A stretch of DNA of 13,381 bases from JAJPJX01 sp964568355 (GTDB lineage: Bacteria > Acidobacteriota > Terriglobia > Bryobacterales > Bryobacteraceae): NCBI GenBank assembly GCA_964568355.1, contig CAZMRK010000208.1:1-13381 (forward strand), read 5' to 3'. The notes under the pieces are model-generated. The model ran no database searches. It saw only the letters and a list, made by a program, of their open reading frames with translations, and was not told the origin of the DNA. Every line of letters starts with the position of its first letter. Positions within the stretch are counted from its first letter, which is position 1. The position numbers and the translations under genes were made by a program. Shown piece by piece: positions 1 through 6,506 of the stretch.

Positions 1-1
1 G

Positions 2-424
2 AACAAGAAGTATATCGGCTTTGTTTTTCAAAGCTATCATCTCATCGACAACCTGACGGTCTACGAAAACCTGGACATCCCGCTCTCCTATCGCAATATC
101 AAGAGCTCCGAGCGGGCCAGCATTGTCTGCGACGCGCTCGATCGCTTTCACATCGTCGGTAAGCGCGATCTGTACCCCAATCAGCTTTCCGGCGGTCAGC
201 AGCAGTTGGTCGCTGTGGCGCGCGCCGTGATCGCCAATCCCAAGCTGGTTCTGGCGGATGAGCCCACCGGCAACCTGCATTCCAGCCAGGGCAAAGAGAT
301 CATGGAGCTGTTCAAGAAGCTCAATGATGAAGGCACCACCATCATCCAGGTGACCCACTCCGAAGCCAATGCCGCGTACGGACACCGCATCATCAATCTG
401 GCCGATGGCTGGGTCGTGAAATAG
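2..424 (+). CDS. ABC transporter ATP-binding protein, LolD/MacB class (5' end missing)
   Basis: This is the C-terminal 140 residues of an ABC ATPase that enters from the left edge; the Walker A segment lies outside the window. Visible in order are the Q-loop (FVFQSYHLID), the signature LSGGQQQLVAVARA, Walker B with catalytic Glu (LVLADEPTGNL), and the H-loop (VTHSE). The RIINLADGW ending is typical of LolD/MacB/FtsE-like ATPases, which pair with FtsX-fold permeases in lipoprotein or lipid extraction and efflux. Two positions differ from the usual family pattern: Leu where LSGGQQQR has Arg, and His where the D-loop GNLD has Asp. The stop is TAG at 422-424 and the next gene starts about 30 nt later. 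Its permease partner is presumably upstream of the window. The class call is firm, the substrate unknown. Confidence 0.93.
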   Translation, partial: NKKYIGFVFQSYHLIDNLTVYENLDIPLSYRNIKSSERASIVCDALDRFHIVGKRDLYPNQLSGGQQQLVAVARAVIANPKLVLADEPTGNLHSSQGKEIMELFKKLNDEGTTIIQVTHSEANAAYGHRIINLADGWVVK

Positions 425-442
425 GCGGATGGCCCGCAGGTA

Positions 443-448
443 TATACT
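443..448 (+). promoter_or_regulatory. Candidate -10 element (TATACT) for a leaderless hydrolase transcript
   Basis: TATACT sits 7 nt before the ATG at 456, and no Shine-Dalgarno sequence lies at usable spacing (the only purine-rich tract, GCAGG, is about 15 nt away). This geometry places the transcription start at or beside the ATG. No -35 hexamer is evident, so the call rests on position and on the same arrangement before two other genes here. Confidence 0.4.
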
Positions 449-455
449 CGCCTGC

Positions 456-2204
456 ATGAGGCACCCCGCGCTGTTATTGATTCTGGCCGCTTCGGCTTTC
501 GCCCAGGTCCCTGCCGAGGACCGCCGCAATCGCGAGATCCCGGGCACCCACACTCACTTCCAGATGCCCGCCTATCACACCAGGGCGGAATGGGAAGCGC
601 GCAAAGCCCACCTGCGCAAACAGATTCTTTCCGCCGCGGGACTGCTGCCCCTGCCCGAGAAGACGGCGCTCCATCCGCAGATCTTCGGGCGCATCGAGAA
701 TCGCGATTACTCGATCGAAAAAGTGCTGCTCGAAACCATGCCGGGTTACTACCTGGGCGGCAACCTCTACCGCCCCGTGGGCAAGTCCGGCAAGTTCCCC
801 GGGATTGCTTCGCCGCACGGCCACTGGATCTACGGCCGTCTGGAGAACACCGACCTCGGCTCCATTCCCGGACGGTGCATCAATCTGGCCCGCCAGGGTT
901 ACGTGGTCTTCGCCTACGACATGGTGGGATACAACGACACAACCCAGACGCCGCATGCCTTTGGCGGCCCGCGCGAACAACTTTGGTCGTTCGGCCCCCT
1001 GGGCCTGCAACTTTGGAATTCCATCCGTGTGGTGGATTTCCTGCAGTCGCTGCCGGATGTGGATGCGGAGCGCATCGGCGCCACCGGAGCCTCCGGAGGC
1101 GGCACGCAGACCTTCCTGCTGACCGCCGTGGACGATCGCGTGAAATTTTCCGCCCCGGTGAACATGCTTTCCGCCATCATGCAGGGCGGCTCGCCGTGCG
1201 AGAACGCGCCCAACCTGCGCGTGGACGCCTTTAACCTGGAGTTCGGCGCGATGATGGCGCCCCGGCCGCTGCTCATGGTATCGGCCACGGGTGACTGGAC
1301 GCGCCATACGCCGCGCGAGGAATTCCCGGCTATCCAATCCGTCTACCGCCTCTACGATCACCCGGAAAACGTCGAGACCATCCAGATCGACGCGCCGCAC
1401 AACTACAACCGCCGGAGCCGCGAGGCGGTCTATCGCTTCTTCGGCAAGCGTGTCCTGGGCGACTCCGACGCCGGACATTTCGAGGAGCGCAGTTTCCGCG
1501 TGGAGCAGCTTCAAAACATGCTCGCGCTCCAGAACCGCACCCTGCCGGCCGGCGCTCTCTCCTATCCGCAACTTGTGGAGCAATGGATCGCCGCGGCCGG
1601 GCGGCAGAACCAGGCAGCTCTGGGCGACCGCGCGGCGTTGCGGGAGCGGCTGTCCTATTCCTTGCTGGCCGAATGGCCGGCGCAGGTGCTGCATCAGGCG
1701 GAGGGCGAACGGATCGTGCTGAGCCGTGCCGGAAAGGGCGATCGCGTCCCCGGCATCTGGCTGCCCGGCCGCGGAACGGCAGCGCTGGTCGTCGACCCCG
1801 AAGGCGCAGCGGCGGCTCGCCACCGGCCCGAAGTACAAAAGCTGGTGAAGGCCGGCCGGCCCGTACTGCTGATCGACGCCTTCCAGACCGGCACGGCCGT
1901 CACCATCCGGCCCAAGCAGGATGGCTTCTATCTGACCTTCAACCGCTCCGACGATGCCAACCGCGTGCAGGACATCCTCACCGCGCTGGCCTATCTTAAA
2001 AAGTCCGGCGATGTGGAACTCATCGGGCTGGGCAAAGCGTCCGTCTGGGCGCTGTTCGCCGCCGCCGTGGCGCCGTCTCCGGTGAAGCTCCAGGCCGATC
2101 TGGACAGCTTCCGGGGCTCCGATCAGGATTTCATCAACGGTTTCTTCGTTCCGGGAATCCAGCGGGCGGGAGGGCTCCAGGCGGCGCAACTGCTCGCCAG
2201 GTAG
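456..2204 (+). CDS. Secreted alpha/beta hydrolase, acetylxylan-esterase-like, with degenerate second hydrolase domain
   Basis: A 582-residue exported serine hydrolase. An in-frame ATG at 429 exists, but the one at 456 begins a clean signal peptide (MRHPALLLILAASAFAQ), so I use 456. The N-terminal domain shows an alpha/beta hydrolase triad: nucleophile Ser213 in GASGGG, Asp280 in SATGDW and His315 in APHNYN, with an oxyanion-type PHGHW near residue 124. This resembles acetylxylan esterase/dienelactone-hydrolase-like proteins, so carbohydrate de-esterification is plausible but not shown. Residues from about 430 to 582 look like a second, shortened hydrolase fold (VPGIWLPG, a VLLIDAF strand, then IGLGKASVW near 522-530) in which the elbow Ser is missing. 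The next gene starts immediately after its stop (TAG then ATG), suggesting a shared transcript. Substrate is unknown. Confidence 0.85.
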   Translation: MRHPALLLILAASAFAQVPAEDRRNREIPGTHTHFQMPAYHTRAEWEARKAHLRKQILSAAGLLPLPEKTALHPQIFGRIENRDYSIEKVLLETMPGYYLGGNLYRPVGKSGKFPGIASPHGHWIYGRLENTDLGSIPGRCINLARQGYVVFAYDMVGYNDTTQTPHAFGGPREQLWSFGPLGLQLWNSIRVVDFLQSLPDVDAERIGATGASGGGTQTFLLTAVDDRVKFSAPVNMLSAIMQGGSPCENAPNLRVDAFNLEFGAMMAPRPLLMVSATGDWTRHTPREEFPAIQSVYRLYDHPENVETIQIDAPHNYNRRSREAVYRFFGKRVLGDSDAGHFEERSFRVEQLQNMLALQNRTLPAGALSYPQLVEQWIAAAGRQNQAALGDRAALRERLSYSLLAEWPAQVLHQAEGERIVLSRAGKGDRVPGIWLPGRGTAALVVDPEGAAAARHRPEVQKLVKAGRPVLLIDAFQTGTAVTIRPKQDGFYLTFNRSDDANRVQDILTALAYLKKSGDVELIGLGKASVWALFAAAVAPSPVKLQADLDSFRGSDQDFINGFFVPGIQRAGGLQAAQLLAR

Positions 2205-3995
2205 ATGTTTCTTTTCGATTTCTTCCGCTCGTTCCTGCCACTGCACAATCCCATTGGATTCGGCGCCGCCGATTTCCTGGAACTGGCGGTTGCCGTCCTT
2301 CTCGTCTGGCTGGCGATCGCCTGGCGCGCCGGTCTCGAACGCTACGGGCGCCTTCTGGCCGGAAAGACGGTCTGGTCGATGTGCACGCTTGCCGTACTGC
2401 CCGTGGTTCTGCGCCTGCTGCTTCTGGGGAATTGCCCCGTCCCCACGCCGGCCGGTCCGGACGATTTCAGCCACCTGCTGGTAGCCGATACGCTGCGCCA
2501 CTTCCGCCTGGCCAACCCGACCCACGCGTTGTACCCGTTCTTCGAAACGTTTTTCGTTCTGCAGCAGCCTACCTATAGCTCCATCTTCCCCATCGGCCAG
2601 GGGCTGGCGCTGGCCATCGGGTGGCTGCTATTCGGACATCCCTGGGCCGGGGTCGTGCTTTCAGTCGCCGCCCTGTGTGCGCTGTGTTATTGGATGCTGC
2701 GGGCCTGGGTGTCGCCCGGCTGGGCCCTGGTGGGGGGCCTGCTCGCCGTGGCCGAGTTCGGCCCGCTCACTTACTGGATGAACAGCTACTGGGGTGGAGC
2801 GGTCTCCGCCGTCGCCGGTTGCCTGGTCTTCGGCGCGCTGCCGCGTCTGCGCGACCAGGGGCGCCCGCGCGACGCCGTCCTGCTGGGCCTGGGGCTCGGG
2901 CTACAATTGCTGGCCCGGCCGTTCGAGTCGATTCTCCTGCTTCTGGCCGTGGTTCTCTTCCTGCTGCCCGGCTGGCGGCCGTTCCTTCGCACCCTGCCCA
3001 CCGTCGTTCTGGCCGTGTTGCCGGCTGTGGGCCTCACCCTGCTCCACAATCGCCAGGTGACCGGAAGCTGGACGACGCTGCCCTACAGCGTGAGCCGCTA
3101 TCAGTATGGCGTCCCGGCGGCCTTCACCTTCGAACCGAATCCGGTTCCGCACCGCGAACTGACACCCCAGCAGCAGCTTCACTATGAAGTCCAGGCCGCC
3201 GTCCACGGCACGGAGGCGGAGACGCCGGGACGCTATCTGGCCCGCCTGGGCGACCGGATGCGATTCTATCGCTTCTTTCTACTCGCCCCGCTCTACCTGG
3301 CTTTACCGGCGTTTTTCACCACGCTGCGGGAGCCCCGCTTCCTGCGGATGATGGCCGTCCTGCTCCTGTTCGCGCTCGGCGCCAATTTCTATCCGTACTT
3401 CTATCCGCACTACCTGGCCGCGGTCGCCTGCCTGTTTGTGCTGGCGAGCGTGGTCTCGCTTGATCGCCTGAGCCGCTGGTGCGTGCGCGGGCAGCCTGTG
3501 GGGCAGGAGGCAGCACGCTGGATTCTGTTCCTCTGCGCCGCCCATTTCGTCTTCTGGTATGCCCTGCATGCTTCCGGGAACCGCGACTTCGCGCTCGCCA
3601 TGCGGCGCTATGAGACCTGGGCCGCGGTGCCGCACGGAGATCCCGACGGACGCATTGCCGTAGCTCGCCGCTTGCAGCAGGCGCCCGGACAACAACTGGT
3701 GTTCGTACGCTATGGACCGCGGCACGCCTTTCAGGAGTGGGTGCGGAATGCGGCCGAGATCGACGCCGCCCCTGTGGTTTGGGCGCGCGATCGTGGTCCG
3801 GCGGAAAACGAAAAACTGCGACGCTACTATCCCCACCGCACCGCCTGGCTCCTGGAACCGGATGCCAAGCCGCTGCGCCTGACTCCCTACGTTCCGCCGG
3901 CGCCCGAACCGGAAAAACCGCCCGTCCGGTCCGAGCCGCTGCCGCAACCGAAACCCTTTCCGCCCGGCGTCAATCCCTTCGAGCCGGTGCGCTGA
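2205..3995 (+). CDS. Polytopic membrane protein, GT-C/GT39-like glycosyltransferase candidate
   Basis: A 596-residue integral membrane protein with many hydrophobic segments between residues about 20 and 450, then a soluble C-terminal part and a proline-rich tail (PPAPEPEKPP...PFPPG). An acidic loop motif PDDFSHLL follows the second hydrophobic region, with downstream QQPTYSSIFPIGQG and TYWMNSYWGGA. This order resembles GT-C fold glycosyltransferases of the GT39/ArnT type, where an Asp in the first external loop is catalytic and the donor is a polyprenyl-linked sugar. I infer that chemistry from the architecture; neither substrate nor donor can be read. The ATG directly abuts the preceding stop and has only weak ribosome-binding sequence, consistent with translational coupling to the hydrolase. 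It ends 7 nt from the convergent gene at 4003. Confidence 0.75.
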   Translation: MFLFDFFRSFLPLHNPIGFGAADFLELAVAVLLVWLAIAWRAGLERYGRLLAGKTVWSMCTLAVLPVVLRLLLLGNCPVPTPAGPDDFSHLLVADTLRHFRLANPTHALYPFFETFFVLQQPTYSSIFPIGQGLALAIGWLLFGHPWAGVVLSVAALCALCYWMLRAWVSPGWALVGGLLAVAEFGPLTYWMNSYWGGAVSAVAGCLVFGALPRLRDQGRPRDAVLLGLGLGLQLLARPFESILLLLAVVLFLLPGWRPFLRTLPTVVLAVLPAVGLTLLHNRQVTGSWTTLPYSVSRYQYGVPAAFTFEPNPVPHRELTPQQQLHYEVQAAVHGTEAETPGRYLARLGDRMRFYRFFLLAPLYLALPAFFTTLREPRFLRMMAVLLLFALGANFYPYFYPHYLAAVACLFVLASVVSLDRLSRWCVRGQPVGQEAARWILFLCAAHFVFWYALHASGNRDFALAMRRYETWAAVPHGDPDGRIAVARRLQQAPGQQLVFVRYGPRHAFQEWVRNAAEIDAAPVVWARDRGPAENEKLRRYYPHRTAWLLEPDAKPLRLTPYVPPAPEPEKPPVRSEPLPQPKPFPPGVNPFEPVR

Positions 3996-4002
3996 TCTCC
4001 GC

Positions 4003-4455
4003 CTAAGCCGCCGCCTTCCGGGCGCGGTGCCAGGCGGATTCGTAACCGCGAACCAGGTGGTACACCACCACGTCGAAGAAAGCTGCCAGCCGATGCTCCA
4101 ACTCCTCCTCGGCATAAAGCTCCATGGAGGTTCGTGTGGTCATCTGCTCCTGGACAAATGCGATGATTTGCTCTTTCACGATCTGGAACGCGCGCACGGT
4201 TTCGTGCAGCGGGATGGCGGCTTCAAAGCGTTCCTGCCCCAGCCTCTCATACTGGCGGCAGATCTCCTCTTCGCAGCCCGGCGCCAGACAGTGTTCCAGG
4301 TTCTCCAGGATGTCCTGGGCCCGCTCCCGCAGTTCCAAATCCGGAAGTCGATTCACATGCGGTAAGTCCGGATCTTTGCGGATTTCTTTCAGTGCCTGCG
4401 GGAAAATCCGGTCCCAGTGGGCTTCAATCAGATGGACAAGTCTTCCGGAAAGCAT
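4003..4455 (-). CDS. RsbRD N-terminal-domain-like regulator (stand-alone)
   Basis: A 150-residue soluble, helix-rich protein with no signal peptide or membrane segment. The pattern (LIEAHWDRIFPQALKEIRKD, then ERLGQERFEAAIPLHETVRA and a hydrophobic helix with FFDVVVYHLVRGYE) resembles the RsbT co-antagonist RsbRD N-terminal domain (globin-like sensor helices), which in stressosome-type proteins precedes a STAS domain. Here the STAS domain is absent, so this is a stand-alone sensor-like module; binding partners are unknown. The start is well supported: GGGAGG lies 6-7 nt before the ATG on the minus strand (positions 4461-4467), and a sigma70-like promoter is visible just upstream. It is divergent from the methyltransferase at 4525 and convergent with the membrane protein ending at 3995. 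Confidence 0.65.
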   Translation of the reverse strand: MLSGRLVHLIEAHWDRIFPQALKEIRKDPDLPHVNRLPDLELRERAQDILENLEHCLAPGCEEEICRQYERLGQERFEAAIPLHETVRAFQIVKEQIIAFVQEQMTTRTSMELYAEEELEHRLAAFFDVVVYHLVRGYESAWHRARKAAA

Positions 4456-4479
4456 GTTTCACCTCCCAGGTCCAGCTTC

Positions 4480-4508
4480 ATAGTAATCCTGCGATGGCCT
4501 CCTGCCAA
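4480..4508 (-). promoter_or_regulatory. Sigma70-type promoter for the RsbRD-like gene
   Basis: On the minus strand TTGGCA (4508-4503, five of six to the -35 consensus) is followed by exactly 17 nt and TACTAT (4485-4480, a TAnnAT match to the -10). The start would fall near 4473, giving a leader of about 18 nt that contains the GGGAGGT ribosome-binding site. It is the best promoter visible in the window and overlaps the region used by the divergent gene. Confidence 0.6.
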
Positions 4509-4512
4509 GGGG

Positions 4513-4518
4513 TATTCT
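4513..4518 (+). promoter_or_regulatory. Candidate -10 element (TATTCT) for the methyltransferase gene
   Basis: TATTCT lies 6 nt before the ATG at 4525, so transcription would begin at or next to the start codon. There is no convincing -35 hexamer. The element is only 4 nt from the -35 of the opposite-facing promoter, so polymerase at one site should occlude the other. Confidence 0.4.
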
Positions 4519-4524
4519 GAGAAG

Positions 4525-5259
4525 ATGTTTCAGCGAGTCCTGCTCGCCCTGCTGCTCCTTCCGCCTGCCTCTTGGGGCGCCGAAAGCGTTCATCCGGTTA
4601 CCGGGCGGCCCATCGCCCACGTGATGGGATATGCCGGCGCTCCCTGGCTGGTCCGTCCCGAGCGCGAGCAGGAAGAGGCTCCGGATGCCGCTTTGGATGC
4701 CATCGGGATTCCCCCCGGCGCCACGGTCGGCGACATCGGCGCGGGAGTTGGATATTTCACCTGGCGGATGGCCGAACGCGTCGGTCCTGCCGGCAAAGTC
4801 TACGCCAACGATATCCAGCCGCGCATGTTGGAGGAATTACGCAAGAACGTGGCCCAGCGGAACCTGCACAACGTCGAAACCGTCCTGGGCGTCGAAGACG
4901 ATCCGCGCCTGCCCGCCGGAAAGCTGGATCTGGTACTGCTCGCCGATGTCTACCACGAATTCTCCGAGCCCCAGAAGATGCTGCGCCATATCCGGCAATC
5001 GCTAAAGCCGGACGGACGCCTGGTCCTCCTCGAATACCGCAAGGAAGATCCCCAGGTTCCCATCCGGCCCGAGCACAAAATGAGCGTCGCCGAAGTGAAA
5101 GCCGAACTCGAGCCGGAAGGCTACCGCCTGGACAAAGTTCTCGAAACCCTCCCCCGCCAGCACATCCTGATCTTCCGGAAAAAAGAAGCTGTCAGCACTC
5201 AGCACTCAGCTTTCAGCACTCAGCTCACTTCCCGCACGGCGCTGACGACATTCTTTTAG
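4525..5259 (+). CDS. Class I SAM-dependent methyltransferase with N-terminal signal peptide
   Basis: A 244-residue protein. I use the ATG at 4525 rather than the upstream in-frame ATG at 4417, because 4525 begins a signal peptide (MFQRVLLALLLLPPASWGAE) and the longer version would overlap the divergent gene's coding and promoter region. The SAM-binding motif I, GDIGAGVG, is at residues 69-76, followed by an acidic second strand (YANDIQPRM) and motif IV-like LDLVLLADVYHEF. The fold call is firm; the methyl acceptor is unknown. A secretion signal is odd for an enzyme whose cofactor is cytoplasmic. The natural C-terminus appears to end near FRKKEA (about residue 222); the last 22 residues (VSTQHSAFSTQL...) are translated heptamer repeat, and the TAG stop lies inside a repeat unit. 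Confidence 0.85.
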   Translation: MFQRVLLALLLLPPASWGAESVHPVTGRPIAHVMGYAGAPWLVRPEREQEEAPDAALDAIGIPPGATVGDIGAGVGYFTWRMAERVGPAGKVYANDIQPRMLEELRKNVAQRNLHNVETVLGVEDDPRLPAGKLDLVLLADVYHEFSEPQKMLRHIRQSLKPDGRLVLLEYRKEDPQVPIRPEHKMSVAEVKAELEPEGYRLDKVLETLPRQHILIFRKKEAVSTQHSAFSTQLTSRTALTTFF

Positions 5260-5290
5260 CTGAAAGCTGTCGCTGATACCTGAAAGCTTC
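5192..5290. repeat. Iterated heptamer repeat, copy A, with two inverted arms
   Basis: The left arm has five tandem heptamers at 5192-5226: TCAGCAC, TCAGCAC, TCAGCTT, TCAGCAC, TCAGCTC. A spacer ends in CGACATTCTTTT (5246-5257). The right arm (5257-5290) carries the motif in opposite orientation: TAGCTGA, AAGCTG (one base short), TCGCTGA, TACCTGA, AAGCTTC. It fills the gap between the convergent methyltransferase and mutarotase-fold genes and runs into the methyltransferase coding sequence. A related copy lies at 8985-9040. The function is not known to me. Confidence 0.8.
5207..5269. terminator. Possible bidirectional stem-loop between convergent genes
   Basis: CAGCTTTCAGC (5207-5217) is a perfect 11-bp inverted repeat of GCTGAAAGCTG (5259-5269), with a 41-nt loop. 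It straddles the methyltransferase stop and lies just beyond the mutarotase-fold stop (5292). A T-rich stretch (ATTCTTTT) precedes the right arm, but no T tract follows the stem on either strand, and the loop is long for a factor-independent terminator. It may simply reflect the inverted arms of the repeat. Confidence 0.3.
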
Positions 5291-5291
5291 T

Positions 5292-6449
5292 TCACAACGG
5301 CAGCGACGCCGCCAGCCGGATCTGCTTCTTCTGCTTCCGATCCTCCACCAGGATCTGCCCGTTCTCCAGCCGCACATCATCTACCTTGCGAAATCCCTCC
5401 GGTATCTGGGCGTAGAAAATCAGAAAATTGCTGCCGATCTTCGATTTGGCGGGCAGCCAGCGATAAGTAGGCGCGCCGAACATGGAGTGATCCTGCACCA
5501 CTTCACGCCGCGGAATGTCATAGGGCTGCGTGGAAAACTCCAGGCCGCGGGCCCATTTCATGGTCTTCGGATAGTTCTCCCAATTCTGCGTCCAGGGATA
5601 CTCTTCGCGATGGAAGATGTAGCCCAGGATCAGGCGCTTCTCCGGATTGATGGCGGTCACCCACACCAGCTTGAGCGAGGGGTCCATCAGGCACGTGGTA
5701 TGGTCGCCGGTGCCGCCTTCGGCCGGCGCGACCCGCTCGTCCACTTTGCCGTGCTTCACTCCCGGAGCCGTGGGCCAGGTGAAATCTTTGCCGGAAGGCA
5801 GCCGGTGTTCCAGGTCGCCCTGATCCCCTTCGTAGGGCCGCGTTTGCGCCCGCCGCGCCGACATGTCCACCGCTGTCACGCCCGGCTGCAAAAACGGCGA
5901 CCCGATCGTGGCGTGTTCGGCCCAGCAGACCGGACGGTCGAAGCCCAGCTCGTTTTCGAGCTCGCTCTGGACGTAGATCACGTTCTCGCCATCCACCATC
6001 CGAAACGTCCGCGAAAACGTCTCGTGCACAATCGGCAGCACACTGCGGAAACTGAGGACCGCCACATTGCCCTCCTTCGCCGAGTGGCGCACTTCCCAGG
6101 GCCGCGTGTGCGCCTCGCCGTGGCCGGGCAGGCCCGCAGCCTTTTCCTCCGCCGATACCGGACCGAATCCGTCCACACACACGAAATGCCCCATCGCTGT
6201 ACCGAAGCGGTTGGGATTGCCGATCTCTCGCGCCATGCGGATCGGGTTCCAGAACGGGCTCATCTTCCCCGGGTCGTCTTTCAGCGTCAGATGGACGAGT
6301 GCTCCGCCCGTGGTCAGGATGGTCAACTCCATCTTGTCGTTGGACAACGTAACGGACGGGCGTTCTTCGAAGGTCCCCTTTTGCAGGAATTGGGCCGGAG
6401 CGGCCGGCGCCGCGCAGAAGAAGGCCAGGAGGAGGGTTGGGATTCGCAC
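5292..6449 (-). CDS. Secreted galactose-mutarotase-fold protein (aldose-epimerase-like), function unknown
   Basis: A 385-residue exported protein with a GTG start followed by a signal peptide (MRIPTLLLAFFCAAPAAPAQ). The body is rich in beta strands and reads like the galactose mutarotase-like superfamily: an early TLSNDKMELTILTTGGAL strand pair, a central CWAEHATIGSPFLQPG segment with a candidate catalytic His, and later strands with WARGLEFSTQPYD. Members bind or epimerise sugars; the exact subfamily and substrate cannot be read here, and it could be a binding rather than catalytic protein. There is no good Shine-Dalgarno sequence; TAGGCT lies 6 nt before the GTG. It is divergent from the ADOP permease with a 57-nt gap and ends 2 nt from the repeat. 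A long plus-strand frame reading antisense through it is not a gene. Confidence 0.65.
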   Translation of the reverse strand: MRIPTLLLAFFCAAPAAPAQFLQKGTFEERPSVTLSNDKMELTILTTGGALVHLTLKDDPGKMSPFWNPIRMAREIGNPNRFGTAMGHFVCVDGFGPVSAEEKAAGLPGHGEAHTRPWEVRHSAKEGNVAVLSFRSVLPIVHETFSRTFRMVDGENVIYVQSELENELGFDRPVCWAEHATIGSPFLQPGVTAVDMSARRAQTRPYEGDQGDLEHRLPSGKDFTWPTAPGVKHGKVDERVAPAEGGTGDHTTCLMDPSLKLVWVTAINPEKRLILGYIFHREEYPWTQNWENYPKTMKWARGLEFSTQPYDIPRREVVQDHSMFGAPTYRWLPAKSKIGSNFLIFYAQIPEGFRKVDDVRLENGQILVEDRKQKKQIRLAASLPL

Positions 6450-6455
6450 CAGAAC

Positions 6456-6461
6456 AGCCTA
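6456..6461 (-). promoter_or_regulatory. Candidate -10 element (TAGGCT) for the mutarotase-fold gene
   Basis: On the minus strand TAGGCT is followed by 6 nt and the GTG start at 6449, the same geometry as the motifs at 443-448 and 4513-4518. No clear -35 hexamer is present, so the call depends on the recurrence of the arrangement. Confidence 0.35.
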
Positions 6462-6506
6462 CCACGCCCGCGGCTAACCGCACGCTGCCCCTGCCGTCCA
6501 ATCGCC

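Noticed and set aside
474..2525. 683-codon minus-strand open frame opposite the hydrolase
   Set aside because: It is a GC-rich antisense shadow with Gly/Arg/Gln-rich composition. The plus strand has a signal peptide and a catalytic triad.
3303..4115. 270-codon minus-strand frame across the GT-C end and the regulator
   Set aside because: It overlaps two better genes and has the Arg/Gly-rich composition of a shadow frame.
4417..4524. Upstream start for the methyltransferase at 4417
   Set aside because: It would overlap the divergent gene's 5' end and promoter and would bury the signal peptide that begins at 4525.
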